Positions 26,165 through 33,942 of a stretch of DNA of 64,000 bases are shown here, piece after piece. The DNA is taken from the NCBI GenBank assembly GCA_905339275.1, contig CAJPFK010000015.1, forward strand, positions 106,676-170,675. The letters run 5' to 3'. The position numbers and the translations under genes were made by a program. Numbering within the stretch: position 1 is the stretch's first letter; each line of letters opens with the position of its first letter. Under the pieces are notes generated by a model. It worked only from the letters and a program-made list of their open reading frames with translations, was not told where the DNA came from and searched no databases. The stretch is from Methylophilaceae bacterium (lineage in GTDB: Bacteria; Pseudomonadota; Gammaproteobacteria; Burkholderiales; Methylophilaceae).

Positions 26165-27070
26165 TCAGGGAGTTGAATTCATGGAGAAAATCCAGATCGC
26201 TGCGCCAGCCGCAGCAAAAAGGACCAACAAATGCACCGTGCTCCAGAGCAGGTAGCGGTTTTTCAGCTTTTGCGGTGACAGGCTTGCCAGCAGGAACAGC
26301 CTGCCGTCGCCGGGCGCACGCATCACGTGCGTACCGGCCTGCGCCCGGATTTCGCGATGCTGCTTTTCCACCTCGCGAATCGCAGCCCGACGCGCCAGCT
26401 CCCATTCCTGCAGGTCGATTTCGCCATTGCCGTCAAGATCGAATCGTTGATGCAAGGCCGGCCTGTCGCGCTTCCACTCGGTCAGCAGCAGTGCGACATC
26501 TTCCTTGATATCCAGCCTGGCGGCAGCTCCGCCCACGGTGGAAAATTCGCCCAGGACATAGACTGAATGTCCATACAGCAGTTCTTCCACATGCTTGTAT
26601 TGACCAGTGGGATAAGTCACACGCCGCTCGGCGCCGATGACTTCGGCGTGATCGGGATCAATCACGCATTGGCCGGAGCCGTCGGTAATCGCGAACGTGC
26701 TGTGGCTACGCCCCTCGCTGACCCGCACCCATTTGTTATGGTGCCGCTTTGCATACACCCAATAGCGGAACCAGATACAGGCAATGCCGCTCAACGGGCT
26801 TGCGACCAGGTTATCCGGCTCAAGCACCGCCCTGCCATAGAGTTCCACGTACCCCTGCGCTGCCGAACCGATACGTGAAGTGGGCGTATCGGCGATCAGA
26901 CGCATGCGTTTGAAATTGGCAATCCAGGCAAGGAAGCTGATACAGGCAATCAGCGCCAGGCAGCCCACCCAGGCCATGGGCTGGCCGATCTGGAAAGCGA
27001 TGACCAGCAGAGCCAGATGACTGACCGATGTGATGAGCTCTACATAACGGCTCCTCAGGCCTTGCAGCAT
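26165..27070 (-). CDS. GIDE-domain membrane protein with an EF-hand
   Basis: A 301-residue membrane protein: two N-terminal hydrophobic spans (about 14-29 and 33-52), a GIDE/E3-ligase-like domain (about 60-195; ASPLSGIACIWFRYWVYAKR, YGRAVLEPDNLV), a canonical EF-hand loop DLDGNGEIDLQE at 211-222, a charged helical stretch, and a C-terminal span (about 275-295). GIDE proteins often pair with LemA, as here (21 bases downstream of it). The RING ligase part found in eukaryotes is absent. Its job is unknown; envelope stress is a guess. It lies 51 bases upstream of valS. Confidence 0.8.
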   Translation of the reverse strand: MLQGLRSRYVELITSVSHLALLVIAFQIGQPMAWVGCLALIACISFLAWIANFKRMRLIADTPTSRIGSAAQGYVELYGRAVLEPDNLVASPLSGIACIWFRYWVYAKRHHNKWVRVSEGRSHSTFAITDGSGQCVIDPDHAEVIGAERRVTYPTGQYKHVEELLYGHSVYVLGEFSTVGGAAARLDIKEDVALLLTEWKRDRPALHQRFDLDGNGEIDLQEWELARRAAIREVEKQHREIRAQAGTHVMRAPGDGRLFLLASLSPQKLKNRYLLWSTVHLLVLFAAAGAAIWIFSMNSTP

Positions 27071-27091
27071 CCAGTACGCGCTTGATTAGAA

Positions 27092-27661
27092 TCAGGAATT
27101 TGCGAAGCGTTTACCGATATCCACATCCTTCAGTTCGCTATTGGCGAATCTCAGCATCTGGAAGGGAAAAAAGCCGCAAACACGGGCTACGATCAAATCC
27201 GGGAATTGCTGGATGCGGATATTATTGATATTGACACTGTCGTTGTAGAACTCGCGCCGGTCCGCAATTGCGTTTTCCAGGCTGCTGATACGCGCCTGCA
27301 GGTGCAGGAAGTGCTCGTTGGCCTTGAGATCAGGATAAGCCTCCGCCAACGCGAACAGGTTGCCGAGACCCGCCCTGAGCGCGCCTTCGGCCACCCCCAG
27401 CGCGGCCACATCGTGCGCTTCACGCGCTTCGGAGACACGAGTACGCGCCTGAACGACTTTCTCCAGCGTATCCTGTTCATGCTGCATGTATTGCTTGCAG
27501 GTGTCGACCAGCTTGGGCAGCTCGTCATGACGCTGTTTAAGCAGCACGTCGATATTCGCCCAGGCCTTGGAGACATTGTTCTTGATGCTGACCAGGCTGT
27601 TGTAAACCATGATGAAATACAGGCCGGCAATGACCAGAACGATTAAGAAAACAACCGCCAT
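27092..27661 (-). CDS. LemA family protein
   Basis: A 189-residue protein with one N-terminal membrane segment (VVFLIVLVIAGLYFIMVY, 3-20) and the antiparallel helical LemA core: LVSIKNNVSKAWANIDVLLKQRHDELPKLVDTC, LFALAEAYPDLKANEHFLHLQ and ENAIADRREFYNDSVNINN, each a strongly conserved family segment. Its biochemical function is not established. It sits between the photolyase-like gene (36 bases upstream) and the GIDE gene (21 bases downstream), a common LemA-GIDE pairing. Confidence 0.92.
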   Translation of the reverse strand: MAVVFLIVLVIAGLYFIMVYNSLVSIKNNVSKAWANIDVLLKQRHDELPKLVDTCKQYMQHEQDTLEKVVQARTRVSEAREAHDVAALGVAEGALRAGLGNLFALAEAYPDLKANEHFLHLQARISSLENAIADRREFYNDSVNINNIRIQQFPDLIVARVCGFFPFQMLRFANSELKDVDIGKRFANS

Positions 27662-27697
27662 GAATTCCTCCTTTTTCTTCTTAAAGAACCATTCGCC

Positions 27698-28936
27698 TTA
27701 CGGCTGGCGATATTCGGCATTACCCATCAACAGGGGGCCGACCTTGTCCCAATAGCGGGAGAAGCGCTTGAGCCGCTTGCTGCTGATATCGACATCGACC
27801 AGTTTCGGCTCCGCCTGCCATTTGGGGGAAAAAGGCGCAAGCATGGCCCTGATTTCCTGGTTAGGGGTTGCCTGGGTAATCACCTGTCCGATGCCGCGCT
27901 CCGCCAGCACTTCGCGCGCATCTCCGAGCCAGACGTCAACTTCAGGCATCTCGTTGAGGCAATCCGCCATGAATTGCAGCCGGTTGAGGGACCACTTGCC
28001 ATGCAAGTGGTCGTCAAACACGAAAATCTTGTGCAGCGATTGCTGCACGATGGGATTAGCAGCCGACAGCATCTCGTCATGCACGAAAACCGCCAGGGCC
28101 GTCTGCGTCGACACGGCGGGGCGGGTTGGCCGGTCGACCTTATGCTGTTCCGGGCTGCCCGGTATTACCTCCGGGAAAAGCTTGATATGCAGCCCATCGT
28201 AGCTATCATCGAACGGGCAGGTTTTCGTGCAGCTTGCGCAGTATTTCTCGCCCGTATAGCGCGCCAGGCTTTCCTTGTTGAAATAATAGGGTTTGGAGCT
28301 GAACGAAGAAGCCACCCACTGCCATGAAAGATGATTGGAAGCCATGTCGCCATCCAGCAGGTGCTCCTGGTACCAATCGGCGGCGGCACGCCAATCTACC
28401 TTGCGCCAGTGCAACACATACGCCGCGAACCACATGCGGGCATGATGGTGGACATAACCATCCGTCAGCAGGTCGCTGATGAAGCCATCCATACAAGGCA
28501 GGCCCGTGGTTCCGTTACGTATATCGTCGGCCAGGGGATCATGGCCGATCATGACCTTGGCCGCTTCCATATCGGACAAGATATCGTCACCGAACCGGTA
28601 CCAGACTTGCCGCCAGTAATCGCGCCAGGCAAATGCGAAAATCAGCTTTTCCGCCTTTGCGCCGTATTTTGCCCTGATGCTGTTGCAAGCCTCGTTCAAC
28701 GTAATGCAGCCGTGCCGCAAATAAGGCGATAACCGGGTAACGGCGCCGTTGAGAAAATGATGATTCCGCTCGTAGGCCAGCGCATCCATGCCGCTCAGCC
28801 GTCTCTGCGCTTCATGCCGCCCGCCGTGCCATGCATCCTTGAGGTCCGGGCCGGATGCCTGCGGAAACATGCGCTTGATGTAAAACAGGCGTTCGCTGCG
28901 ATCATCCGGAATCTGAAGTTTGCGCGGTTTCGACAT
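27698..28936 (-). CDS. photolyase/cryptochrome-like flavoprotein with swapped domain order
   Basis: A 412-residue protein with the FAD-binding domain of the photolyase family at its N-terminal half: TRLSPYLRHGCITL (67-80), FAFAWRDYWRQVWY (100-113), GLPCMDGFISDLLTDGYVHH (145-164), RMWFAAYVLHWRKVDWRAA and ASNHLSWQWVASSFSSKPYYFN (199-220). The segment from about 279 onward (ALAVFVHDEMLSAANP, IFVFDDHLHGKWSLNRLQFM) resembles the alpha/beta domain that normally comes first. A cysteine cluster (C233, C236, C240) lies between the two. It could repair DNA or act as a blue-light sensor; the substrate is unknown. Confidence 0.78.
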   Translation of the reverse strand: MSKPRKLQIPDDRSERLFYIKRMFPQASGPDLKDAWHGGRHEAQRRLSGMDALAYERNHHFLNGAVTRLSPYLRHGCITLNEACNSIRAKYGAKAEKLIFAFAWRDYWRQVWYRFGDDILSDMEAAKVMIGHDPLADDIRNGTTGLPCMDGFISDLLTDGYVHHHARMWFAAYVLHWRKVDWRAAADWYQEHLLDGDMASNHLSWQWVASSFSSKPYYFNKESLARYTGEKYCASCTKTCPFDDSYDGLHIKLFPEVIPGSPEQHKVDRPTRPAVSTQTALAVFVHDEMLSAANPIVQQSLHKIFVFDDHLHGKWSLNRLQFMADCLNEMPEVDVWLGDAREVLAERGIGQVITQATPNQEIRAMLAPFSPKWQAEPKLVDVDISSKRLKRFSRYWDKVGPLLMGNAEYRQP

Positions 28937-29218
28937 GATAGGGTTTTAAATTGGCTCCTGCTGCATCATACCTGTTTCAGGCGATTTTGAACTCTCCTGC
29001 CTTTTCCGTCTTTCTACACCATTCGCATCATGTTGACTACCCGGCATTTCCGGGGCATGCGGCCAACGGTTCGCGCATACGTCTTTCCCAACCGCGATTC
29101 CGGCAATTACGACCTTTCCGCCAGCGCACGGCTTCATGGGTTGCTTCATCCGCAGCCATCATCAAATACCATGGATTTCTGATAGCATAGGGAATCAAAA
29201 AGAAGGAGAAGAACTCAC

Positions 29219-29665
29219 ATGATGGAACCAACCTGGCTTTGGGGGATACTGGGTCTTATCCTGCTCGCTGTAGAAATGGCGACAGGGACCTTTTATATTT
29301 TATGGTTCGGCATATCGGCCCTGTGCATGAGCCTGGCGCTGCTGATATTTCCTGAAATGCATATCGGCATTCAATTCTTCATGTTTGCCGCACTGTCACT
29401 CAGCTCACTCGCCATCTGGAAGCTGCATTACAAAAAGGGCGCGGCAAATGATTTGCGCATAGGCCAGTCGCAGGGAGATGAAATCGGTCGTGTCGGCACC
29501 ATCGTCGAAGCTGTCAGCCGCAAACAGAATGGCCGCATTCAATTTGCCCAGGGCGTCATGGGCAGCCGCGAATGGACCGCCATCTCGGATGAAGAGATCG
29601 AAGCCGGAACGGAAGCGGAGATCACGGCAATCATCGGCAACGCCCTGCAAGTCAAACGCCATTAG
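29219..29665 (+). CDS. NfeD family membrane protein (short form)
   Basis: A 148-residue NfeD protein: two or three N-terminal membrane spans (about 7-80, including LLAVEMATGTFYILWFGISAL) and a C-terminal OB-fold domain (about 95-145) with GRVGTIVEAVS and SREWTAISDEEIEAGT. It lacks the N-terminal ClpP-like protease of the long form, which is typical for members next to a stomatin gene, and here the stomatin-like gene follows 28 bases later. The pair probably shapes membrane microdomains or controls proteases. AAGGAG precedes the tandem ATG codons. Confidence 0.93.
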   Translation: MMEPTWLWGILGLILLAVEMATGTFYILWFGISALCMSLALLIFPEMHIGIQFFMFAALSLSSLAIWKLHYKKGAANDLRIGQSQGDEIGRVGTIVEAVSRKQNGRIQFAQGVMGSREWTAISDEEIEAGTEAEITAIIGNALQVKRH

Positions 29666-29693
29666 AACCTGAACTTATCCCAAGGAAATCAAC

Positions 29694-30536
29694 ATGACAG
29701 AATTTATGTTTGTACTCATCATCCCGATTGCCATACTGATCTGGAAAGGCATACGCATCGTACCGCAGGGCGAGGAATGGGTGGTCGAGCGCCTGGGCAA
29801 ATTCAATGCCGTCATTAAACCAGGCCTGCACGTCATCAACCCGATTTTCAGCAAGATCACCTACAAGGTCACTACCAAGGACATCATTCTGGATATTCCG
29901 GAACAGGAAGTCATCACCAAGGACAACGCCGTGATCCTGGCCAATGCCGTGGCGTTCATCAAGGTCACCAACATCGAACGTGCCGTCTACGGCATCGACA
30001 ATTTCGCCGAGGCGATGCGCAACATGGTGCAAACCAGCCTGCGCTCCATTATCGGCGGCATGGATCTGAACCATGCCCTCTCATCGCGCGACCGCATCAA
30101 GGCCGAGCTGAAAATTGCCGTGGCCGATGAAGCTGCCGATTGGGGCCTGACGGTAAAATCCGTTGAGATTCAGGACATCAAACCCTCAGCCAATATGCAG
30201 CAGGCCATGGAAAGGCAGGCGGCGGCAGAACGTGAGCGTGTCGCCGTGGTGACACAGGCGGAAGGCGACAAGCAATCGCTGATTCTGAATGCGGAAGCAA
30301 GACTGGAAGCTGCCCGGAAAGATGCGGAAGCGCAGGAAGTCGCCGCCAAGGCTTCGGCTGAATCCGTCCGCCTGATCTCGGAAGCGGTGAAGGAAAACAA
30401 CAGTTCAGCCATGTTCCTGCTGGGCGACCGTTACATTCAAACCCTGCAAAAGATGTCGATGTCTGAAAACAGCAAGATCATCGTCATGCCGGGCGATCTG
30501 GTCGGCGCAGTAAAAACCCTGGTTAGTGGAAAATAA
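29694..30536 (+). CDS. SPFH/stomatin-like protein (QmcA/paraslipin type)
   Basis: A 280-residue Band 7 protein: one N-terminal hydrophobic segment (EFMFVLIIPIAILIWKGI), then the SPFH domain (about 20-180; GEEWVVERLGKFNAVIKPGLH, TKDIILDIPEQEVITKDN, MRNMVQTSLRSIIGGMDLNHAL) and a helical Ala/Glu-rich oligomerisation stretch (about 180-240) ending in IIVMPGDLVGAVKTL. Such proteins form membrane-bound rings that scaffold or inhibit FtsH-type proteases. It is paired with NfeD in front and a small membrane protein behind. Confidence 0.93.
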   Translation: MTEFMFVLIIPIAILIWKGIRIVPQGEEWVVERLGKFNAVIKPGLHVINPIFSKITYKVTTKDIILDIPEQEVITKDNAVILANAVAFIKVTNIERAVYGIDNFAEAMRNMVQTSLRSIIGGMDLNHALSSRDRIKAELKIAVADEAADWGLTVKSVEIQDIKPSANMQQAMERQAAAERERVAVVTQAEGDKQSLILNAEARLEAARKDAEAQEVAAKASAESVRLISEAVKENNSSAMFLLGDRYIQTLQKMSMSENSKIIVMPGDLVGAVKTLVSGK

Positions 30537-30556
30537 CGACTCAAAAGGAGATTCAA

Positions 30557-30733
30557 ATGGACCGCTCTATCATCGGCATACTGATTCTGATCGCTGACAT
30601 CTACGCCATCATCAAAATCGCTCAAAGTTCGGCAACCCCTCTGGCCAAAGCCCTTTGGATAGTTGGCGTCCTGGTTTTCCCTGTATTGGGTGTGATTGTC
30701 TGGTTCCTGGCAGGGCCCGGCGGCAGAAAATAA
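30557..30733 (+). CDS. small membrane protein with PLDc_N-type segment
   Basis: A 58-residue protein (MDRSIIGILILIADIYAI, then ALWIVGVLVFPVLGVIVWF and a basic tail GGRK) with two membrane spans. The pattern of two spans with a P-V-L/I-G-V-x-V-W motif matches the N-terminal segment of cardiolipin synthases, which also occurs as stand-alone small proteins. AAAGGAG lies seven bases before the ATG and it starts 20 bases after the stomatin gene, so it is probably the third member of that operon. The function is unknown. Confidence 0.8.
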   Translation: MDRSIIGILILIADIYAIIKIAQSSATPLAKALWIVGVLVFPVLGVIVWFLAGPGGRK

Positions 30734-30745
30734 CCTCCTCCTTAA

Positions 30746-30786
30746 ATTCCTTCCCCTTACAGGGGGAAGGTCAGGATGGGGGTGGA
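30746..30786 (+). repeat. left 41-bp inverted repeat framing the DUF559 gene
   Basis: A 41-base sequence whose exact reverse complement is at 31157-31197. Each copy also contains its own hairpin (CCTTCCCCTTACAGGGGGAAGG). It lies between the small membrane protein gene and the DUF559 gene. Confidence 0.95.
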
Positions 30787-30797
30787 ATCGACAAATA

Positions 30798-31172
30798 ATG
30801 CACAGAATTCCCCTGAAAATCAAAGACTTTTCACGTAAGTTACGTAGTGAAATGACAGAAGCGGAGACCCGCTTATGGCAGCACTTAAGAGCACGGCAGA
30901 TAAATGGCTTTAAATTCAGGCGGCAGCACCCGGTTGGTAATTACATATTGGATTTTGCGTGTATTGAGGTGAAGCTGGCAATCGAAGTGGATGGCGGGCA
31001 GCATAATGAATTGCAGGTGCAAGACAATTTACGAACCGCATGGCTGGAAACACAAGGATGGAGAGTCTTGCGTTTTTGGAATAACGATGTCACAGGAAAT
31101 ATTGAGGGTGTTCTTGACGAAATTTGCAAAACGCTTTCGCGGGTCAAATTTACAAGTCCACCCCCATCCTGA
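30798..31172 (+). CDS. DUF559 endonuclease-like protein
   Basis: A 124-residue protein of the Vsr/very-short-patch-repair-like nuclease fold: LRSEMTEAETRLWQHLRA, FKFRRQHPVGNYILDFACIEVKLAIEVDGGQH (D-x(n)-E-x-D with the E-V-D-G catalytic cluster) and LETQGWRVLRFWNNDV. Members are widespread, often isolated, and of unknown function. The last codons and the stop lie inside the right inverted repeat, so gene and repeat have travelled together. The start MHRIPLK at 30798 begins 11 bases after the left repeat. Confidence 0.85.
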   Translation: MHRIPLKIKDFSRKLRSEMTEAETRLWQHLRARQINGFKFRRQHPVGNYILDFACIEVKLAIEVDGGQHNELQVQDNLRTAWLETQGWRVLRFWNNDVTGNIEGVLDEICKTLSRVKFTSPPPS

Positions 31173-31197
31173 CCTTCCCCCTGTAAGGGGAAGGAAT
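31157..31197 (-). repeat. right 41-bp inverted repeat framing the DUF559 gene
   Basis: Exact reverse complement of 30746-30786. It overlaps the final codons of the DUF559 gene and ends seven bases before the moeB stop, where it could also act as a hairpin for either transcript. Confidence 0.95.
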
Positions 31198-31203
31198 ATA
31201 TAT

Positions 31204-31950
31204 CTAGGCACCACAAACCTTGCACGCTGGGTCGCGTTTCAGCTTGATGCTGCGCCACTCCATGTTTTGCACATCCAGCAACAGTAAACGCCCTTGCAGG
31301 CTACCGCCCAAACCCAGCAATAGCTTCATGGCTTCAGCCGCCTGCGTCGTGCCTATCATCCCGACCAGCGGGGCGAATACCCCGTTTTCCGCGCAGCGCA
31401 TCGCCTCTTCCGCCCCCATGTCGGGGAACAGGCAGTGATAGCAAGGGCTGCTGTCCGAGCGCATGTCGAACACCGTCACCTGCCCTTCAAAGCCGATGGC
31501 GGCACCCGACACCAGCGGTTTGCGCAGCTTTACGCAGACATGGTTGAGTGCATAACGGGTGGCAAAATTATCGCTGCAATCGATCACCACATCGGCTTCG
31601 GCTGCAAGCAATTCAAATCCGGCTTCGGTGGATTTTTCACGAACAGTCTCCACCACCACTTCAGGGTTGATCTCGTAAAGTGTCTGCTGCGCGGAAACCG
31701 CCTTGTTGATGCCAACGGACGGCGTGGTATGGATGATCTGGCGTTGCAGATTGGTAAGGTCTACATTGTCGAAATCGCAAATCGTCAACTTACCCACGCC
31801 GCCAGCCGCAAGATAAAGCGCAACCGGCGAGCCGAGACCACCTGCCCCGACGATCAGCGCATGGCTGTTCACCAGCTTTTCCTGGCCTTCGTAACCGATT
31901 TGCGGAAGCAGGATATGCCGGCTGTAGCGCAGGAGTTGGTTGTCGTTCAT
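31204..31950 (-). CDS. moeB: MoeB/ThiF-family adenylyltransferase (HesA/MoeB)
   Basis: E1-like enzyme that adenylates the C-terminal glycine of a small sulfur carrier (MoaD or ThiS). The 248-residue protein has RYSRHILLPQIGYEGQEKL at the start, nucleotide loop GAGGLGSPVALYLAAGGVG near 37-55, DNVDLTNLQRQI near 62, the DCSDNFATRYALN segment, the paired CxxC zinc motifs (PCYHC near 170 and CKVC at the end), and no rhodanese domain. MoeB and ThiF cannot be told apart firmly. Its start overlaps the pseudopilin stop (TGATG), so it is translationally coupled to the pilus operon, which has no obvious functional reason. Confidence 0.9.
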   Translation of the reverse strand: MNDNQLLRYSRHILLPQIGYEGQEKLVNSHALIVGAGGLGSPVALYLAAGGVGKLTICDFDNVDLTNLQRQIIHTTPSVGINKAVSAQQTLYEINPEVVVETVREKSTEAGFELLAAEADVVIDCSDNFATRYALNHVCVKLRKPLVSGAAIGFEGQVTVFDMRSDSSPCYHCLFPDMGAEEAMRCAENGVFAPLVGMIGTTQAAEAMKLLLGLGGSLQGRLLLLDVQNMEWRSIKLKRDPACKVCGA

Positions 31951-32609
31951 CAGGGAAGTTTACCGGCCGTGACCATGCGATTGAATAAAACGGCAGCAGG
32001 TACCCAAACGACAAGGTCATCAAATTCGTTACCGGCGACATTGGTCGGCGTGTGGCTGACAAATATCGCATCACCGTCCGAGTTTTCCTGTTCGTCAGCA
32101 CCAGCACCGAACCCATTTTTACCCTTTGACAACAAGACAGCCGGAACATTAGAGGCAAGCATATTACCGCCAGCTTTTTCCAGAATCAGAATATCTCTTG
32201 GTGTCGAAAGCGTAAATCCGGTAGTACTATTTGCAAAAGCACTTGTTACACGATACCGATAAGCATTGCTCCAGTTGTCTGATTGACCAAGCCCTAGTGT
32301 AGCCCAAGGCACATCAGATTCAATATTGGTACACAGCCCGGTTGCTTCCCGATTCTCAAAACCATCCAAATCGGTATCAGGGCAAGGCAAATGGGGCTTA
32401 CCGTCCAACGCCGTGTTACTGAGTGCATATCCAATCAAGGCTTCTCTCAAATCCGAGAGTTCCTTTTGTGTCTCGTTGTAATGTTTCATGTCTATCTGTG
32501 CGGTCAGAGGCAATGCGAGGCCGGCGATGAGCAATCCGACGATGACAAGCACCACTGCCATCTCAACCAAGCTGAAGCCACGATTTGTATGCGCAAATAT
32601 CTTCATCAA
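31950..32609 (-). CDS. type IV pseudopilin, canonical prepilin N-terminus
   Basis: A 219-residue pseudopilin with the processing site RGFSLVEMAVVLVIVGLLIAG: cleavage after Gly11, methylated Phe and Glu at +5 of the mature protein, then the hydrophobic helix. The globular part contains PDTDLDGFENRE (a calcium-loop-like Asp cluster) and NSDGDAIF. The same motifs recur in the larger protein encoded just upstream, so the two are paralogues. It overlaps that gene by 4 bp and moeB by 1. It is probably a minor pilin or tip subunit of the MSHA-like system. Confidence 0.85.
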   Translation of the reverse strand: MMKIFAHTNRGFSLVEMAVVLVIVGLLIAGLALPLTAQIDMKHYNETQKELSDLREALIGYALSNTALDGKPHLPCPDTDLDGFENREATGLCTNIESDVPWATLGLGQSDNWSNAYRYRVTSAFANSTTGFTLSTPRDILILEKAGGNMLASNVPAVLLSKGKNGFGAGADEQENSDGDAIFVSHTPTNVAGNEFDDLVVWVPAAVLFNRMVTAGKLP

Positions 32610-33934
32610 GGGGCCACGATTAACATTTGATCATTGTAAATTGCCGTTCTCGGCGTCCCTACCGCATCAAAGATGGAGTCGCCATCTGTGTTCTCTATGC
32701 TGTCAAGATAGTCCGCAGCATTATTCGACGGCCTGACCTGAATTGCCAAAGCCCGGCCTGCGGATATCAGCAAAGCATGCAAATTGGTTTGCACACCTGC
32801 GGTGATGCCCCCCGTAACACATCCAGGAGTCGCGAAGCTGCAATCGCCGGAAACAGCATAATACAGGTAATCCTGCCAGCGGCTCTCAGTGAACCACGTG
32901 GGCAACAAAGTCAATCCGGGATTGGGATGCGTACAGCTGCTGGCGGGATTCGTAATCGGCAAACTTCCTTGCAATTGTCCTTCTTCACATAGGTTGTCCA
33001 TATCTCCCAGGGCGGCTGCATATGGATAGTAGCGGTTGGCAGCAGTCACTGCGCTCGCAATGTAATAAGTGCGTAAAAGATTGGCCGCCTCACGGATCAC
33101 ACGGTTCTCAAGTGCGGCCAACAACTCGTCAATAGTGATATAAACCAGCCTGTCGTTGAATTCGTAAGGTTGCTGATATGTCGGATGTGTCGCGGACACA
33201 TTGATCATATCCTCAGCCATGATGAAATCTTCATTCGGCAGGGTCGAATCGGCATTCGAGTAAGTATTGCCTGCTATGGTGACGCTATCCAGATAAGCTG
33301 CCGGGCCAGCGAGACCACCACTGCGATTCTGGGCGCCAACCGCGGGACCAGGGGCAAGAATCACCGCTGCGACACGGTTGGAAATGATTTGGCCGTTCTT
33401 GTCGCGTACGATCAGCCAGGGATATGTAGGCGTATCTGCAATTGCAGGGTTGATAACCAAGCTACCGACCGCAGTCGATGTTCTGATGAGGTTTCTGGAT
33501 ACCGCATACCATAAACGCTCACCATGACCGTCTGTTAAATTTGACGCCAGTCCATATTGAGTTGCACCGGTCCCTACACAAGGTGCCGTTTGGGCCACAA
33601 TAGGTAATTTTCCGAGCAAATGTGGATAACCCAAACCTGTATTTACACAATCGCTATTGCCGTCATAGTCGCCATCTAAATTGCTACGATCAGGAAATGG
33701 CAATATACCGGGAAACTGTGAATGCCCTACCGACCACCCGATCAGAGCCACCTTTGCCTCAGCCAGAGCTTGAAAAGTCCGTCTTTCCCGCTCAACCTTA
33801 TACTGACTACTATCAAAATATGTGAAGAAGGTAGCGGTTGCCACTAAAAGCAGCAGCACTGCGAACAGGATCAGTGCGGCGCCTTGCTGTTTTTTTTTAA
33901 CTATTCCGTTATGTGTACGCGGATACATGGGCAA
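32606..33934 (-). CDS. large pseudopilin-like / PilX-type protein
   Basis: A 442-residue protein with a basic leader and hydrophobic helix (QQGAALILFAVLLLLVATAT, about 16-35) of the PilX or MshP type: a Gly-Ala in place of Gly-Phe and no Glu at +5. A long exported domain follows. Sections PFPDRSNLDGDYDG near 80 and NTDGDSIF near 415 match the neighbouring pseudopilin, suggesting duplication, and look like calcium-binding loops. Length is about twice that of a typical minor pilin. It probably caps or initiates a pilus. Overlap of 4 bp with the next gene couples their translation. Confidence 0.75.
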   Translation of the reverse strand: MPMYPRTHNGIVKKKQQGAALILFAVLLLLVATATFFTYFDSSQYKVERERRTFQALAEAKVALIGWSVGHSQFPGILPFPDRSNLDGDYDGNSDCVNTGLGYPHLLGKLPIVAQTAPCVGTGATQYGLASNLTDGHGERLWYAVSRNLIRTSTAVGSLVINPAIADTPTYPWLIVRDKNGQIISNRVAAVILAPGPAVGAQNRSGGLAGPAAYLDSVTIAGNTYSNADSTLPNEDFIMAEDMINVSATHPTYQQPYEFNDRLVYITIDELLAALENRVIREAANLLRTYYIASAVTAANRYYPYAAALGDMDNLCEEGQLQGSLPITNPASSCTHPNPGLTLLPTWFTESRWQDYLYYAVSGDCSFATPGCVTGGITAGVQTNLHALLISAGRALAIQVRPSNNAADYLDSIENTDGDSIFDAVGTPRTAIYNDQMLIVAP

Positions 33935-33942
33935 CCAGTGGA

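Noticed and set aside
28937..29218. Short minus-strand frames (67 and 64 codons) between the photolyase-like gene and nfeD
   Set aside because: No ribosome site, no recognisable family, overlapping each other; the 282 bases look like a divergent promoter region.
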